Shown piece after piece: positions 36,493 to 49,734 of a stretch of 64,000 nucleotides of DNA. The DNA comes from Talinum fruticosum (lineage: Eukaryota; Streptophyta; Magnoliopsida; Caryophyllales; Talinaceae), in the NCBI GenBank assembly GCA_021018815.1, contig JAITYX010000008.1, positions 7,190,001 through 7,254,000 of the forward strand, in the 5' to 3' direction. The first letter of the stretch is position 1. Each line of letters begins with the position of its first letter. The position numbers and the translations under genes were made by a program. The notes under the pieces are model-generated. The model searched no databases. It was given only the letters and a program-made list of their open reading frames with translations, and was not told the origin of the DNA.

Positions 36493-36940
36493 TACAGAAA
36501 GGAAAACGATGAGAGATGCAGACGGAGAAGGGGAGAGAGAGATAGAGAGAGAGATGAGGAAGTTGTTGGTGTTGAGGGTTGGATGAAGAGAGAGAAAGGG
36601 AAAGGGGGAATTCAAGTAGAGACGAGGAAGGGGAATGGGAGAAGAAGTTCTCGCAACGGTCGAATTTCAGGAGAAGGACACGTGGGCCAATGCCGTTAAT
36701 TCAGCATTTCAAATTCTCTTTTGGAGTTTTTGACGCTGTTCATTGATTGATTAATTGACTGGGGAGGGAGCGTCTCTGAGACTGAGAATCTCTATGTTGC
36801 CCTACCGTTACCATTACAACCGTCAAGGACGTCCATCGTAGCCGTCAATTGCTTTTCTATAAAGCCACATCTAACGGCAGAGATGCGTCTGTCACAATGA
36901 AATTGCTTAGATTGGCTGTAACCTCCGATTTTAGCCGTTC
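36493..36940 (-). promoter_or_regulatory. Aurora promoter region with MSA-like (AACGG) cores
   Basis: Five AACGG/CCGTT cores lie within 450 bp upstream of the Aurora ATG, at 36655-36659, 36693-36697, 36805-36809, 36873-36877 and 36935-36939. The one at 36870-36879 (TCTAACGGCA) matches nine of ten positions of the mitosis-specific activator YCYAACGGYY bound by MYB3R factors. Such sites drive G2/M expression of plant mitotic genes. A GA-rich leader occupies 36515-36600. Confidence 0.5.
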
Positions 36941-38397
36941 AGTGATTAATAAAAATAAACATGCTGACTCAGCCAATCTAAGTATGACTAAGTTTTTTAC
37001 CAATTGGCAAACAAATTAAGCAAATGTGTACTGATGATGTAGTGAGAGAAAGAACCCAAAGTTAATCTCTTTCCATTGCCTTCGTCTTGGTATTTCCTGC
37101 TAGATGTTCAACCGATACTCTTGGTGTTCATTACCTCTTGAGTCTAGTAATTGGTTCTTCTCTTGTACTCGTTTTAGTCAATCTTGTCTCTCTCATTCCG
37201 ATTTCCATCCTTCTTTTCGTGTATTTGTTGTTGTCCGCTTCAATTGGTGGTTTAAAGACATTGTTGCCAATAAAAGCTTAGGTACTGAAGTACACTCCCT
37301 AAATTATATCGGCTAATTTAAGTATTTAGTGTTTAGTTTTATATTTGTAATATTATTGTATGATAGGTCAATGTATATTTTATAATAGGTAAGGGTTAGT
37401 GTATGATATGTAAGTGTTTAATATTTAGTATTTAGTTTTATGTTTATAGTACTCGTTATATGATAGGTTAGTATTTAGTGTATGACGGGTTAGTCTATCA
37501 ATAATATAGTGTGATATGACAATGTTTAGTGCGTGATATACCAGTATTTAGTATTTAGTTATATATTTAGTTGAAAAACATTTTAGTGTAAATTTTAAAT
37601 TTTTTTATTGATAATTAAAACTAAGTGGAAAAAATTATTGAATTTTAGAACACTCTGTAGTGAACAATAAGTTCGTTTTTGGTGAATAATATATCACTAT
37701 TTAGTAACTAAATTTTTGTAAATAAAAATAGAGTAAATTCCTTTTTAAAATAAAAACTAAGAAAATGTTGCAAAAAAAAATAAAATAGTATGCTAATTTT
37801 TTATTTAAAAAATTTCCCCTCGCTGATTTGTAGTTGGAAGTGTTGACTTTGTACCTTTAAAAAACAACCCCGTGTTTTATTAATGCTCCATCCAATTTAG
37901 CCATTTTGGTTTTTGAGCAAACAAATATTTATTAGTTTTAGGAGTGGTCTATTTTTCATTATAACATATATTTGGACTGTACGTTTTGTGTATATGTTGG
38001 GCTTGGGCCAGGATATACACAGTATTGCTGTGCCTTTGGGTATACAATATAAGAACCGCTTGTTGAAATCCCCTTCATCATATGCACTTCCGAACAAAAA
38101 GAGATTACACCATTTAGTAAAATTTTTGAAAACCATACATGCAGTCTACTCCTTACATGAACCACAAAAGACTATTTCTCAAGCAAAAACAATAGAATCC
38201 ACAAGTGTTGAGATGGCACTGTTGGAATATTCATATGACTTCTTCATGGTCAATCCTAACATGTATATTGTTTTCATCACCTCACCATTATTCATCAACA
38301 ACTGTAAAATTCAATATGGTATACACAATATATCATATCTCTTGCGTATAATCCTGTCCCAAACAATGCTCTACACAGTTTTCGTTCTAGCTACAAA
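36941..38397. other. Intergenic DNA between Aurora and the sigma-factor 3' end
   Basis: 37310-37570 is low-complexity DNA in which 'tagtatttagt', 'gtatgata' and 'ggttagt' phrases recur irregularly. The remainder is AT-rich. The longest plus-strand ORF (37913-38401) has no recognisable domain and ends against the sigma-factor exon; I treat it as chance. The right end probably includes the sigma-factor 3' UTR. Confidence 0.55.
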
Positions 38398-41300
38398 CTA
38401 GGGCTCCAAATAATGCATTAAGTTTTTCCGGTTCTCTTCATCTTTGAGCTGCGCCAAAGCCTTCCTCTCCATTCTCCTTATCCATTCCTTGCTCACATTA
38501 AAGATCTTTCCAATTTCATAAAGTGACATACAATGCCCTTCAAAACCATACCTCAAAACCAGAACCTGCTTCTCTTTTGGATTCAAGTCTTTCAGGAGCT
38601 TATGTATGTCATTTCTCATATGCTCCCTTAATACATTTTTTCAGGCATCTCCATTGAGGTGTCAGGGGTGCATTCCTGCAATCAAGTACCAAGAATAATC
38701 AGATCCGCTTCAGCAGGTTAAAAGAGTGAAACTGTTGACTAATAGCCCAAATACTCCTGAATTGCAGGGTGCTGCAGAAACGTGTTCGGAGGGTGATACA
38801 GTTGTTATCGGACTTGTGTTCTTATTCTTTCTTGAGTGGGATGTTTCTTTCTTCTTTTTAGGGTTCTTCTTTTTTTTTGGGGGGAGGCAACAAATGAACA
38901 TAGCCTTAATCTGGAAATGCAAAAAGTTTGTTACTATATATTCAACAATTATTGATTGTCTACTATGGCACATAAAATAAAGTAGGGTATAATTTTAATA
39001 TGGCATTTTGCTTTAGCCCACCACAATCTAAAGCTGAGAAGATCACCCAAAAATGACTTCGACAATTGTCAGGAAATTGGAGAACAAACGCACAAGGACA
39101 TAGAAAAATTTATGTACATATGACAGAATCAGATTCACTTTATCCTTTTCGTTGAGGTTATTTTTGGGCACCAAACATCTGTTTTTTGTTTGAATTTGCA
39201 GTCGAGACAAAGAGCATAGGTCTAAGGAACAGAGTTTAGCAAAAGAAAATGGCCAAACAGAGTAAAAAATTAGTGAAGCATATGGCCTTATGAATGAGCA
39301 ACAGAACCAAACAGGAAGAAACAAAGGCACTAAACGTGGAATATACAGGCCCAAGGATGATGTACTTACCAAAAATTTTACATTAATACAACTGCCAACT
39401 TTCTGCTCAATTGAACCCACCACTCTCAAGCACTTATCTGCAGAGTTTATTTTATCCAACGAGAGACCGGTGAACTTTGCCAGTTCAACATCATCTGGAT
39501 GTTTTCCTAGAGTTCTTTTAAGGGCCTTTCGAGCCCTCTGTACCCGACTTATTGCTGTGCTCAGTGTCAACTGCATGAAGAAGGAAAAGTATATAGGTTG
39601 AGAAAATTTTAAGAAAAGTAATTGACTAGATATTATGCAATGAAATACCTACAGGAACTTTAATCCCTCTTCCATGCCGAGACACCAATTGAGACATGGC
39701 TTTTCGAATCCAGTACTGAACATATGTGGAGAATTGGTATCCTCTTGTGTGGTCAAACCTTTCAGCGCCTTGCAATATTCCTATATTTCCTGCCTATGGC
39801 ATGAAATGAAAGAAAATATATCACTAACCATATCAAAAGAAGCCAGATAAGTGTAGATTAGTTTGCAAGTTTCAGTCAGCTTAAAGCCCATCTAAGGGCA
39901 TATTTTCAAGCATTAACCCAAATCTACACTCATCTAGTGTTTAACAGTCCGATTTTTCTGCAGTTCTATAATTTAGGGTTAATGCTGCTGTATCGGAACA
40001 ATCACACCCCTCATAGGCGCAACTTCAGCAGTGTGTATTGGCATTTGGTCCTGTGTATTGCGAGTTGATGCAAGCACATAAAATGTCATTTTTCAATATT
40101 ATCCAAGAGAGGGATTCCTCCCAAATCTTGGACTCATCATTTTACCTTAAGCGCCTATGTTAGGTATTCGATGCTTTGACAAAGTATAGAAACTTGACCT
40201 TTCTAGTCTAGATTACAAAGATAGAGCACTTTTAGGAAGAAGGCTGAACTCGACATCCAGATATGCATGCTGGCAACAAGATTCTCTGACACCAGATGAC
40301 CGAGTTTGAGTAGCATTGTTCACCAGAGACTTCTGAAAGATCAGAAATAAACCGTGGAAGGCAATCAAATACCTGAATTAAGTCTTCATGTGCTACTCCT
40401 AGTCCTCGATAATTTCTTGCAAGGTACAAAACTAAGGAGCGGCCACTTTTGAGGAGTTCATCCCTGCAATACCAACCAAAGTACAGCTGATGCTGCAACA
40501 CTTTCTCATCAATGTCTGCTGCTTCAGCCCAGCTACTTAAACTCACTGTTTTCCCGGTCTCTTTTTCCAAGGTTGCTTTTACCCTTTCCAGTTTTGCAAC
40601 TACCTTAAACATTACAAGTAGCTAAATAATCAGTCCTGCTTGAAACGTTCTCGAGCCTAACCTATTAAAAACAATAGAGACTGGAAATCACCTTAATTCC
40701 CTGAGACATTTCTGCTTCATTTTTGGCAAGCATCACTCTTTTGTCCATCGCTTTCTTCTTCTTTGCTGCGGCAGAAACCAAAGGCCGTGAAAAATTTTCA
40801 ATGGAACCTTCTGAGTCACGGGCGCGCTTTTACTAGCCATTTGTAACCTTCTCTCTTCTCGTGTTTTTCTTTCACTCTTTTTCTTAGAGGAAACAATGTT
40901 TCTAGCCAAACCATCCATGGTTCTCTCTTTCACTTGGCAATCTCCAGTGAATGCAGATAGTGTGTTGGACACAGAAGAGATAGTAGGTTCTTCAAGGTTC
41001 CTAGATAAACATGCATGAAAGAACTCCAGTGCTCCAAGCCTCCCTAACTGCAATAGTATATCCCTTTTTACAGAGTCCGAATCAGCAATTCTATTCTCCA
41101 ATCCTTTAATATTCTCCACTAGTAAATGAAAATGTGAACCACTACAAGCTTGTAAGCTTCGGATGAATATCGATATGTCCTTGTCAGAAAGTTGAGCATC
41201 ATTGATCATATTGTGCAAGCCCTTGTGAGATCTTTTACCGATCATCACCTGAAACAAAAAATAAGGAAAACAAAAGAACTTTAAAGGAACTTCAAAGGTA

Positions 41301-42416
41301 CGAAAAGATGAGAGGTAATAACTAATCATAGACCTCCATTACCCCCATGTTCGGATAATCACTCTCTAGAGTTTGTGGAGACGAAGATAAGCACGCATGT
41401 GGTCTCAATGAATCTCTATGCAGCATTTCACTCTCATCAAAGCTAAATGCCACAAGGGACAACTTTGCAGGGCCAAAATCAAGCTCTTTACCTCTGACTG
41501 CAAGTTCCAGAATAATTACTGAGATTTCCTCCACATACCGAGAAAGGCGATATATTATAGAGAAAAGCAACTAATTGCCAAAATCAAAGAGAAACAACCT
41601 GTTTTACAGGTTTGATAACTCTATGCTAGTAAGGAATTAAATTCAAGGGAGAAGGAGGGAGGGAGGAAGATAGGAAGAGCAGTGTTGCTCTACATAGCTG
41701 ATTTCCTCCAATTCATCCAGACAGCATCAATTTCATTAAACTCTTAACTGAATTTCCAAGCCTTTTATTACTTCGTACCAAACAATTTCCTCAAATTCTT
41801 CACTGAATTCTTTACAATTTGTCCAGAAATTAATTTTAACCTGTAATAGCCTAAAACCAGAACCAAATAAAATAAAATAAAATAAACTTTTCCCACCCCA
41901 ACCCTCAGTGCTGAGTATAGGCGCAGCTATTCTACAATACAAAGAAATGCCTATATGGACACAATCCCCATATCAAATGCTTAGGCTAAAAAGATAAAAT
42001 GAAAATAGACGAAACTTTCACAAAGCACCACCAATCTTTAGGTAAATTTAGCAACCCAAGCAATGAAACCTAGCTTAATGATTGCAAAATGCTATTCAAC
42101 CAAGCAAACCCCCCAACCAAAAGTAAGTTCAGGTTACTCAATTTCTCACTAATTACAAGTTAAACTAAGGATTAGTTGACAAAATGTTAAATGGGTACCC
42201 AGATCAAATCAGTCTGATCATAGTCGAACCAAATCTCACCCAGAAAACTTCACTTCACAATACAAATCGATAGCCTAAGCAACCCAAGAATATGAGAAGG
42301 GAGAGAAAAAGCTTACTGGACGGAGAACAGCAAAGAGGGGATGAATTGGTGATGAAAGGAGAATGAAGTGAAGGAAGAACCCATCTGATCATGTTCAGTT
42401 TGCAACCCACACCCAT
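38398..42416 (-). CDS. Plastid RNA polymerase sigma-70-type factor with two frameshifts
   Basis: Minus-strand exons are 42317-42416, 41343-41497, 40692-41248, 40373-40603, 39653-39793, 39370-39570 and 38398-38675, totalling about 554 codons once the breaks are bridged. The start at 42416 is preferred; an in-frame ATG at 42536 would add 40 codons. The N-terminus is serine-rich, as in a plastid transit peptide. The product would direct the plastid-encoded polymerase to promoters. Regions 1.2 ([18 protein letters not shown]), 2 ([33 protein letters not shown]), 3 ([19 protein letters not shown]) and 4 ([28 protein letters not shown]) are all conserved. Exon 3 (557 nt) and exon 7 (278 nt) each lack one base. 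The breaks are near 40817-40834 and at an A6 run (38634-38641). I cannot assign it confidently to SIG2, SIG3 or SIG6. Confidence 0.85.
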
Positions 42417-45400
42417 CAAATTACAGCCAATTCTGCTAGTCCCATTAAGAAAGAGAAATATCCTAACTGCTAAATGATTGAAACCCAGAAAGGGAAAAGG
42501 AAAAGAGAGTGATATGAATGGAGCCCAGGTGGACAAATTTGTAGCTTCTCAGCTCTCCACCACCGGTTCTTCATCTTTAGAGGGAAAGGGGTGGCAAGTA
42601 ACTGGTTACCTTCTACCTTTTGTTTGTTGTAGATTCCGCTATGCTCTTCCATAATGGATTAGGGCCTCGAGCAATTTTCAAGCAAGCATTGGTAGCCCGT
42701 AAAACACAATACTTTAGAAGATAGGTTAGGCTTCCAACAAACAAGCCCGCTAAAAATACGGGGCTCGCAGTAGAAAGTATCGTCTCAAAACTTCAACTCA
42801 TTTAGGTTTACATGTTGTAGGCCGAACTAGAATTGGGGAGCCCAATTCTGCTTGTTTTTTTTTCTTTTTTTGCAATGGACTTGCTATTTCTCAAAGTGGA
42901 ACATTTCAGAAACTAGCATTCATAAAACCATCTATAGACACATTTATTTTTTAATCTCATTCTTGCCTATAAAATTGTACAATATTTTAATAAGATCGTC
43001 TCAATAAGAAACATAATGTTATAAGTTCCTTGAAGCACGAAGGCCTTGTAGGTGACTACCGATTGAATTTACAATGATTTTTAAAATTCGAGAGGAACTA
43101 ATAAGTTAAGTTATTATCACATTTCCTCTTAAATGAATAATGAATTACCTTTATTTGAAGTGATTATGTCACGATATATATTTTACATCCGTTATAGCTA
43201 TATGAACTAAATTGTATGCTTAACTTTTACTAATAAGACGAGGTAAAATTAGGTGGAAAATATCACCAAGCAAATAATGAGTCTATATACTTTGACTATA
43301 CTTTTAAGTTAATAAGCATATAATTTTTTATATATTTTAAGTAAAATGGTCTTATTTAATACCTACTAATAGAATAACCATAATTCAATTACCTTTAAAA
43401 AGAAAAGTAGAAATTTACCTTCCATATTTAGACACAAAAAAATTAGAAGTTATAAAATATGTTGGTCCTCCTATCATATACATTAAAACAATGCTTTTTT
43501 ATAATTTAAAAGAAAACCAGTTGGATTTGTCAATCTCCATTAATATAAAAATAAATATATATATATAATGTGTTACTCTCTACCATCTCTTTTGCAGGAC
43601 TAATTAATACGACAACTATTAATACGATGATATTTGAACATGAATTAATTAGATGAATGGCCAAAATTATAAAGAAAATTTATTAAAAGATTGAGAATGA
43701 CATGTATTGACTAATTAGCAAAAAGGACATGGGCATTCATACAAATGTCAACCTTAAAGGCAAATGGGATGTAATTACTTGGTCAAAACTCAACAATCCA
43801 CAAAATATAAATATAAATAGTGGGATTTCTTTTTCAATTAACCAATCACTTTGTTTCCTCCATGCCTAACACCCAATATCTCTATGTCCTCCCCTCCTTG
43901 CCATCATTGTACTAAGAGACTTTTGTGTCCTCCCTTATAAATTATTATTATTATTAACTATCATATAATATACTCGATACTCTTTTGTAATATGTTTTTT
44001 CCGAGAACGCCTCGTTTATTATTTAGTTATCATCTTTTAGTATGATTTGAATAATATATAGCGTAAATAAGATACAGAAAAATGCATATTCCAATAAAAT
44101 CACAAAGAACATGGTAATAAATTAGGACATATTCTTCCAAATTTTTAACTCTCCTGATATCTCGTATCCCTCTAGTATCTTCTTACATATCTTTTCTATC
44201 TAGTCATGAAAGCGCTATATAGATACAACATAAATATTACAGTAATATTAGTTAATTTAGAAAGCGATAAGTGGCGAGGATATTTATAATAAATTTGTAC
44301 ACTGTTACACAGAAAATTATTTTCTATGGACGAAAAATAATAGAAAGTTCTTACCTGCAGATCTAATATCTGTATCCCAATAATTTCGTTCTTGTAATTA
44401 ATTTCCTGGATATTTCAACATTTTTGGACCCTCAAATTCTCGTTTGTCTCTTCAAACGATTCACGGGTTTATGTGAAACAACTTTTATGTTATAAGTGTC
44501 TTCGTCAATAAGCTAATAGCTACTTATAATTAATAGGGTTCTAAATAAATTAGGTGATGAATATTTTTATTTTATGAAAAGAAAAAGGAAGTGGGATTTT
44601 CTATTATTTGAGGTTTAAAAAATTGGTATCTCAACTGCCCACAATTATTGCAGCCAAACCATAATTAATAAACTCTTAATTTGTTTAATGCAATTCGTGA
44701 CTAGAATATAATACTTAACACTATATATATATATAGTATTACTGTCTATGCCCCTACCAAGCTAGCTAGCTCACTTGCCTAGTTTCTCTCACTAGCTTTG
44801 CCTATGTCTACTGAATCAATAAAAAGGATCAATTTTAATAAAGCTATCCCGTCTCTCTCATTTTTATCTTCCTCTATGTAAAAAATATTAAGTATTATAA
44901 AATATGAACATAAAAATGAAACACATGAAATATCATTGAAAATATGTTTAGTGAAATGGTAGAAAGATTTGCAAATATGTGAAATTATGAATCGCATTTT
45001 TCCTTGCGCAATTAATATTGGAATTTTAAGTGTATTAATTTTCATGTTTATTATTTTCTCCACACTCCCAATTGAAAGTTTTTTTTTTAAAAAAATATTA
45101 TGGACTCCGGAGCATAAAGTAAGATTACGGTTTTTGTGTGCAAAAATAAATTTAATTGGATTTTTCGAGCATAAATTGTGTGGTATTTATTAATTTGATG
45201 GGATATGATTTCACCTAAATCAAACATCTAATATTAATGGTAATGAAAAAATATCATTTTTCAAAAAATATGATCATAAAAAATTCACAATATTTAACTA
45301 TTAATTGCTTTATTTACTGACCGGATCCTCCAGGTAAGATTCTCCCAATTTGTACATTTTTTTTATAAAAAAATAATGATATATTCCATGAATTAATTTC

Positions 45401-46307
45401 TTATACGGTTTCAGCAATTGGGCCATTGAATTATTTAAGGGCTATAGAATAGGGCCAATACAGTTTGCTGCAGCCCACTGGCCATGCTTATCGGCATTGA
45501 AGGATGCAGCTTCTCTCTAAGCATCTAGCTAGACTTAGGCCCTCAAAAGTACACTTTTAACTCTAAAATTAGATAATTACTCGTAATATGCCAAACTATC
45601 AACTTACTCAGTATATTAAGTATACGTATCTTTAACGCTAATATTTCTTACTTTGAAAAACTAGTGAGTTGGCGTTCTGAAATCGGGTTAACTAAGATGA
45701 GTTATTGATATTATGAGCACCACGATCTAAAGTTTAGGATATTAAAATCAAAAAATGCATGTCATATTATATTTAGTTTCTAAATAATTAAGAAAGATCA
45801 AGAAGATAAGGTAGATTAACATCTCTATCAAAACAGCAGCACTCTACGAGGCTACGAGGCTACAAGGATTCGATTATTTCCCTAGAATACTTAACCAATT
45901 GTCTACAATTTGTAGGCCCTTTCCCCCTTCTCCTTGTTGATTTAGTAGGGATTTTTGAACTTATAATTGATCTCGTAAGGGTCATGCTAGCATAAGCTTG
46001 TGTCATTCTTCATTATTCATATTTATAATCTATATATTATGCGTTTCTTATTTTCTCGTTATAAGAACAGTATTCTTACTCATAATTACTTCCAACTCCT
46101 TTGAACTTATTCCAATTTTCTAATTACACTTTCTTATTATTTAATTTTAGTTAGCTTCTTTCAATTCCTTTTACCTTCTTACTACCAGCTATTTTCCTCA
46201 TAGCTAAAAGGACGATAAATCCTAATAGGTCACTTAAGGACAAAATATTTATAGATATGAGCAAGTATATGCATTTCTTCTGCGTGCATTATATATATAT
46301 ATGTGAG
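42417..46307. other. Upstream and intergenic AT-rich DNA
   Basis: 42417-42660 is the likely 5' leader and promoter of the sigma gene, including purine/pyrimidine-rich tracts. From about 42860 to 46307 the DNA is very AT-rich with short (TA) runs and no conserved exon. ORFs such as those at 44779-45193 are low-complexity. Confidence 0.55.
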
Positions 46308-46455
46308 AGTTGTTCGAAATGGTTATCAAAATTAAGCTGTTACGGTTGTTATAACTTACATGAGTTAAAATGAGTTATAATGATCATTTGTTATAACTAG
46401 TTCAAAGATGTCATAAATATTGATATATATACTATTTTAAAAAAGGCCTTTAAGC
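46308..46455. mobile_element. AT-rich MITE-like inverted repeat, copy C
   Basis: Left end ttgttcgaaatggttat, right end actattttaaaaaaggcctt. The interior has ttataac/gttataa motifs shared with the other copies. It is the weakest of the four. Confidence 0.3.
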
Positions 46456-48160
46456 ATGAGAGACAAGTTCGATTGGAGATCACATGGTAAGTAAAACTAA
46501 TAATCATGTATCTATTAATAGTTAATGTTGGATTTTGGAGTTGCAAGTAAAATTGATGGATTCTCTAATGTCCTTAATGGAGGGTCACAAAATGAAATGT
46601 TTAGGTACAAGTTTGATACAAGTTGGGGTAGGCAAAGTACAAGTTGAGGGGGAAAGTACACAAGTTGAGGGAGATACATAAAGGAAAGTGACACAAAAAC
46701 TTTGTCCCAAAGCAATATTGAATAATGAAAACTATATATTAAGTTGGTATTATCCAAAGTTGGTAATGTGTCACTCACTCCCCTTGCCATCGCAATCTTT
46801 TGACCAAAACCCTTTTCAAAGATTACAAAATATCATCATCATGTGAGTCCATTCACTGTGCTCCATCCTCATCCCTAACAAAAGAAGCTACCCACTTCAA
46901 CATGTTACTCCATATGGATGCATGGATGAATGAATGTGTTGTGCTTCTCCTTCAAGAAATGGGACTCACTCGCTAAATCATCACAATATCACAACTCACA
47001 AAAGCATATTTGCATACATCCATATTAAGTAATCATGTTGTTTGTAGCTGAAAAGACTCAAACAAGATATCTATGCTTTTTGGGACCAACATTGCCTCAG
47101 TTATTCAAGCATAGAGAGTGTATGTCTAATTAGCGAACACTTCACACTTTCATAATTTTCACCAAATTTTTTAAGTAAATATCGAGCTCCTACACTCATA
47201 TCGGGGAGAGGACAGCTCTAAAATTTTAATACCGTCGTACTCAATTTATATTTAATCTATATTAATCTTGTTTTGTTGACGAGTTCTTAATTTCGTAACG
47301 AGATAAATTAGGAGCTAAAATGACCGAAAAGCTCCGATAATATCACATCAGTATACATTTCATTTATGTTTATCTTTATATAAATAAAATCAATTAATAT
47401 CATAGGAGGATAATCTCGTGAAATGTTTTTTATTGAAAAGAAAATCCATGAATATGGGATGATAATGGAGGAGAGGTGTGCATGTGTTTATTGTGAAGAC
47501 TCATGCCACCCCCGAAAATAGTAAAAATGAAGGAATCCTAGTACTATACCATCAAAATAGTAAAATGAATTAAAAAAATATATAAAAATCACACTCTTAT
47601 TATGAAGCTAGCTGCTCATGGATATGACCCATCCTTGCTTGTAACTTGAAACTATCAACTAGGATCAAAATGTCGGTAAGATTAAAGGACACTGGGAAAA
47701 GGACAAAACATAATATATATTCTTACACTTTTTATGAAATTAAAATAAATTTGTCTTATTATGAGTACTGTGAATTTTTTTATAAAAAAAAAAATCAACC
47801 ATATTCATTGCTTTATTTAAAAATAGATATTAAAGAAAAGTCGATAAAAATACAATACAACACTTTTCATATTGATTCATGCAAATTATCCATAAAAAAT
47901 ACATAAAAATGGTGAAAACACTAATTAATTAAGTAGTCAAAAAAATTGCCAATGGAGCCAATTGGATCGAGTTTTTGTTGGGTTTTCATTTAACTTATCC
48001 ATCTTCTTGGTACGACAATTAGAAATTATTCCTAAGATTATTCTCATGCTCTAGCTAGTCATTTAAAGGGGTAATTTAGCGGAAGATTACTCACTAAAAA
48101 TACAAAAGAATTTTTTATTATCCTTGTTTTTTCTTTTCTTCTCCATGTATTTTCTAATTT
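46456..48160. other. Intergenic DNA, nothing recognisable
   Basis: AT-rich with a short tandem stretch near 46610-46675 where 'caagttg[ag]ggg' repeats three times. No conserved coding sequence is visible on either strand. Confidence 0.5.
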
Positions 48161-48370
48161 AAGACTTGTTTAAAATACTTGTTAAAATTAACTGTTATAA
48201 TTGTTATAATTGAGATGAGGTAAAATGATTAAATGTTACAATTATATGAGTTATAATAATTAACTATTATAGGTAAAATAAGTTAGAATGATTAGATATT
48301 ATAAATATTATAATTTTTTAAAATTAAAATAAGTTAAAAATTAATATAAATATTATTTTAAACAGACTTT
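48161..48370. mobile_element. AT-rich MITE-like inverted repeat, copy D
   Basis: Left end aagacttgtttaaaatac and right end attattttaaacagactt are complementary at most positions. The interior is dominated by gttataat and ttataataatta motifs. About 210 bp, no coding content. Confidence 0.5.
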
Positions 48371-48574
48371 TATAGATTAGCATTGAAATGGAGGATGAAC
48401 ACCCAAAAAGAAAAGAAAAAATAGAAAAAAGGGTGGAAATATTGTGGATAAGGTTGAACAAAAAAGGAAGGTCAACATCATGCAGATCTCAAGAGAGAGA
48501 GAGAGAGAGGCATTATCCAAAATGCCACGAGAGCAAAATGGGAAATCTGCAAGGGGTAGAGAGAGAGAGAGAGG

Positions 48575-48645
48575 CACCAACCACGTGTCTCTCCTAAATA
48601 ATAATACTTCCGGAGTAGAGTCACGTGATGGACGTGTGGCCGTAC
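48575..48645. promoter_or_regulatory. Cluster of G-box/ABRE-like ACGT motifs
   Basis: Three ACGT-core motifs lie within 60 bp: ccacgtgtc (about 48580), tcacgtga (about 48621) and gacgtgtgg (about 48631). They follow (GA)n tracts at 48491-48509 and 48559-48574. bZIP and bHLH factors bind such cores. No gene follows on either side within 5 kb, so this may be a promoter orphaned by insertions, or chance. Confidence 0.3.
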
Positions 48646-48851
48646 TCTCTTATTTATTCATATTCGTATCAATGAATGAATTCATAGTCTCTCCCTCCCC
48701 GGAGTTTCTGGACGATTCCCTTCTTCCCTCCTCCACCCCACTGTACTTCCCTCCATCATTTAAGTGGTTCACATCTCCCCGATCCAATCCTACGGCTCAC
48801 ATTTAACTTCAATCCACACCCCCATATATTCAGCTCTTACGTACCCTCTCT

Positions 48852-48853
<2 letters not shown>

Positions 48854-48882
<29 letters not shown>
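48854..48882 (+). repeat. Poly-T tract, 29 bp
   Basis: Uninterrupted T run directly after ccctctctcc. On the minus strand this is a poly-A tail-like feature that could mark the 3' end of a retroposed sequence, but no retroposon body was recognised next to it. Confidence 0.6.
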
Positions 48883-49577
48883 GAGCCACTGGTTCAATTA
48901 GACTAATTAAAAGAACTCATAGGTTAATCGTGGATTTTCAAAACATGAAGTACCACCGACAATATATACTTTTATTTTTTTAATGTGACTCTATGTATCA
49001 ATTCTAAAGGACGACTTTCAATTCCTTGTTTATTAAGTATATTAATGTCCATAAAGATCGATCTATTTTAATTATCTTAATTAATGTGACTTATAAGTCT
49101 AAAAATCGAATATTTATACTCTTGTTTGAATTAAAAAACACTTATGCATTGCATCGCACAAAATCGAGCAATCAAACAACCAAATTATGACAATTGGTTC
49201 ATGTGTATTTTGGTTTAGTCACTATCGAATAACTGAGCAAGAATTTGGTGTAACGAGGTTCAAGTATGTTCATAGGAATACTTTCGATCACAGCCAAAAG
49301 GCCTATACACGTACTCGAACGTCGAGTTCAAATCAAGGTTGAATGTTCAAGTACATACAAAGACTATCATTCGCGTGTTTTTTAGATGTTTAATTTGAGT
49401 TAACTTGGAGTCAAATTTATACAAATGCTATTAAGTATATGGCTCATATTAACTCTCTTGTTAAACAATTAGTGCTCATAAAAAACCAATTTTGGTTACA
49501 TATAAAAAGTAATGGTACTAGGGTTGAAGTTACACTACAATTTTAATTACATATAAAAACCAAAACATAACACTAAT
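48883..49577. other. Intergenic DNA, nothing recognisable
   Basis: AT-rich, without conserved exons or clear repeats. It ends at the left inverted repeat of the element at 49578. Confidence 0.5.
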
Positions 49578-49734
49578 TGTAACGCCCCCAACTCGTAATC
49601 ACCGGTTTTATACTAAAAAGCCGCTAGCCGATTATTAACGCAGCGGAAAGGAGGTCGGGGACATAACCGCCGCCCTTACCGGAGGAAGGGGCAAGGCTTC
49701 TAAACGACATTTTATAAACATGGTAATACGAAGT

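Noticed and set aside
37913..38401. 162-codon plus-strand ORF
   Set aside because: No recognisable domain, AT-driven composition, and it ends against the conserved sigma-factor exon on the other strand.
853..42416. The five host genes as a biosynthetic or functional cluster
   Set aside because: Functions (plastid RNase, profilin, phosphofructokinase, Aurora, sigma factor) are unrelated and each has its own promoter region.
48377..48806. Arg/Glu-rich ORFs on both strands
   Set aside because: Created by (GA)n tracts; no conserved domain.
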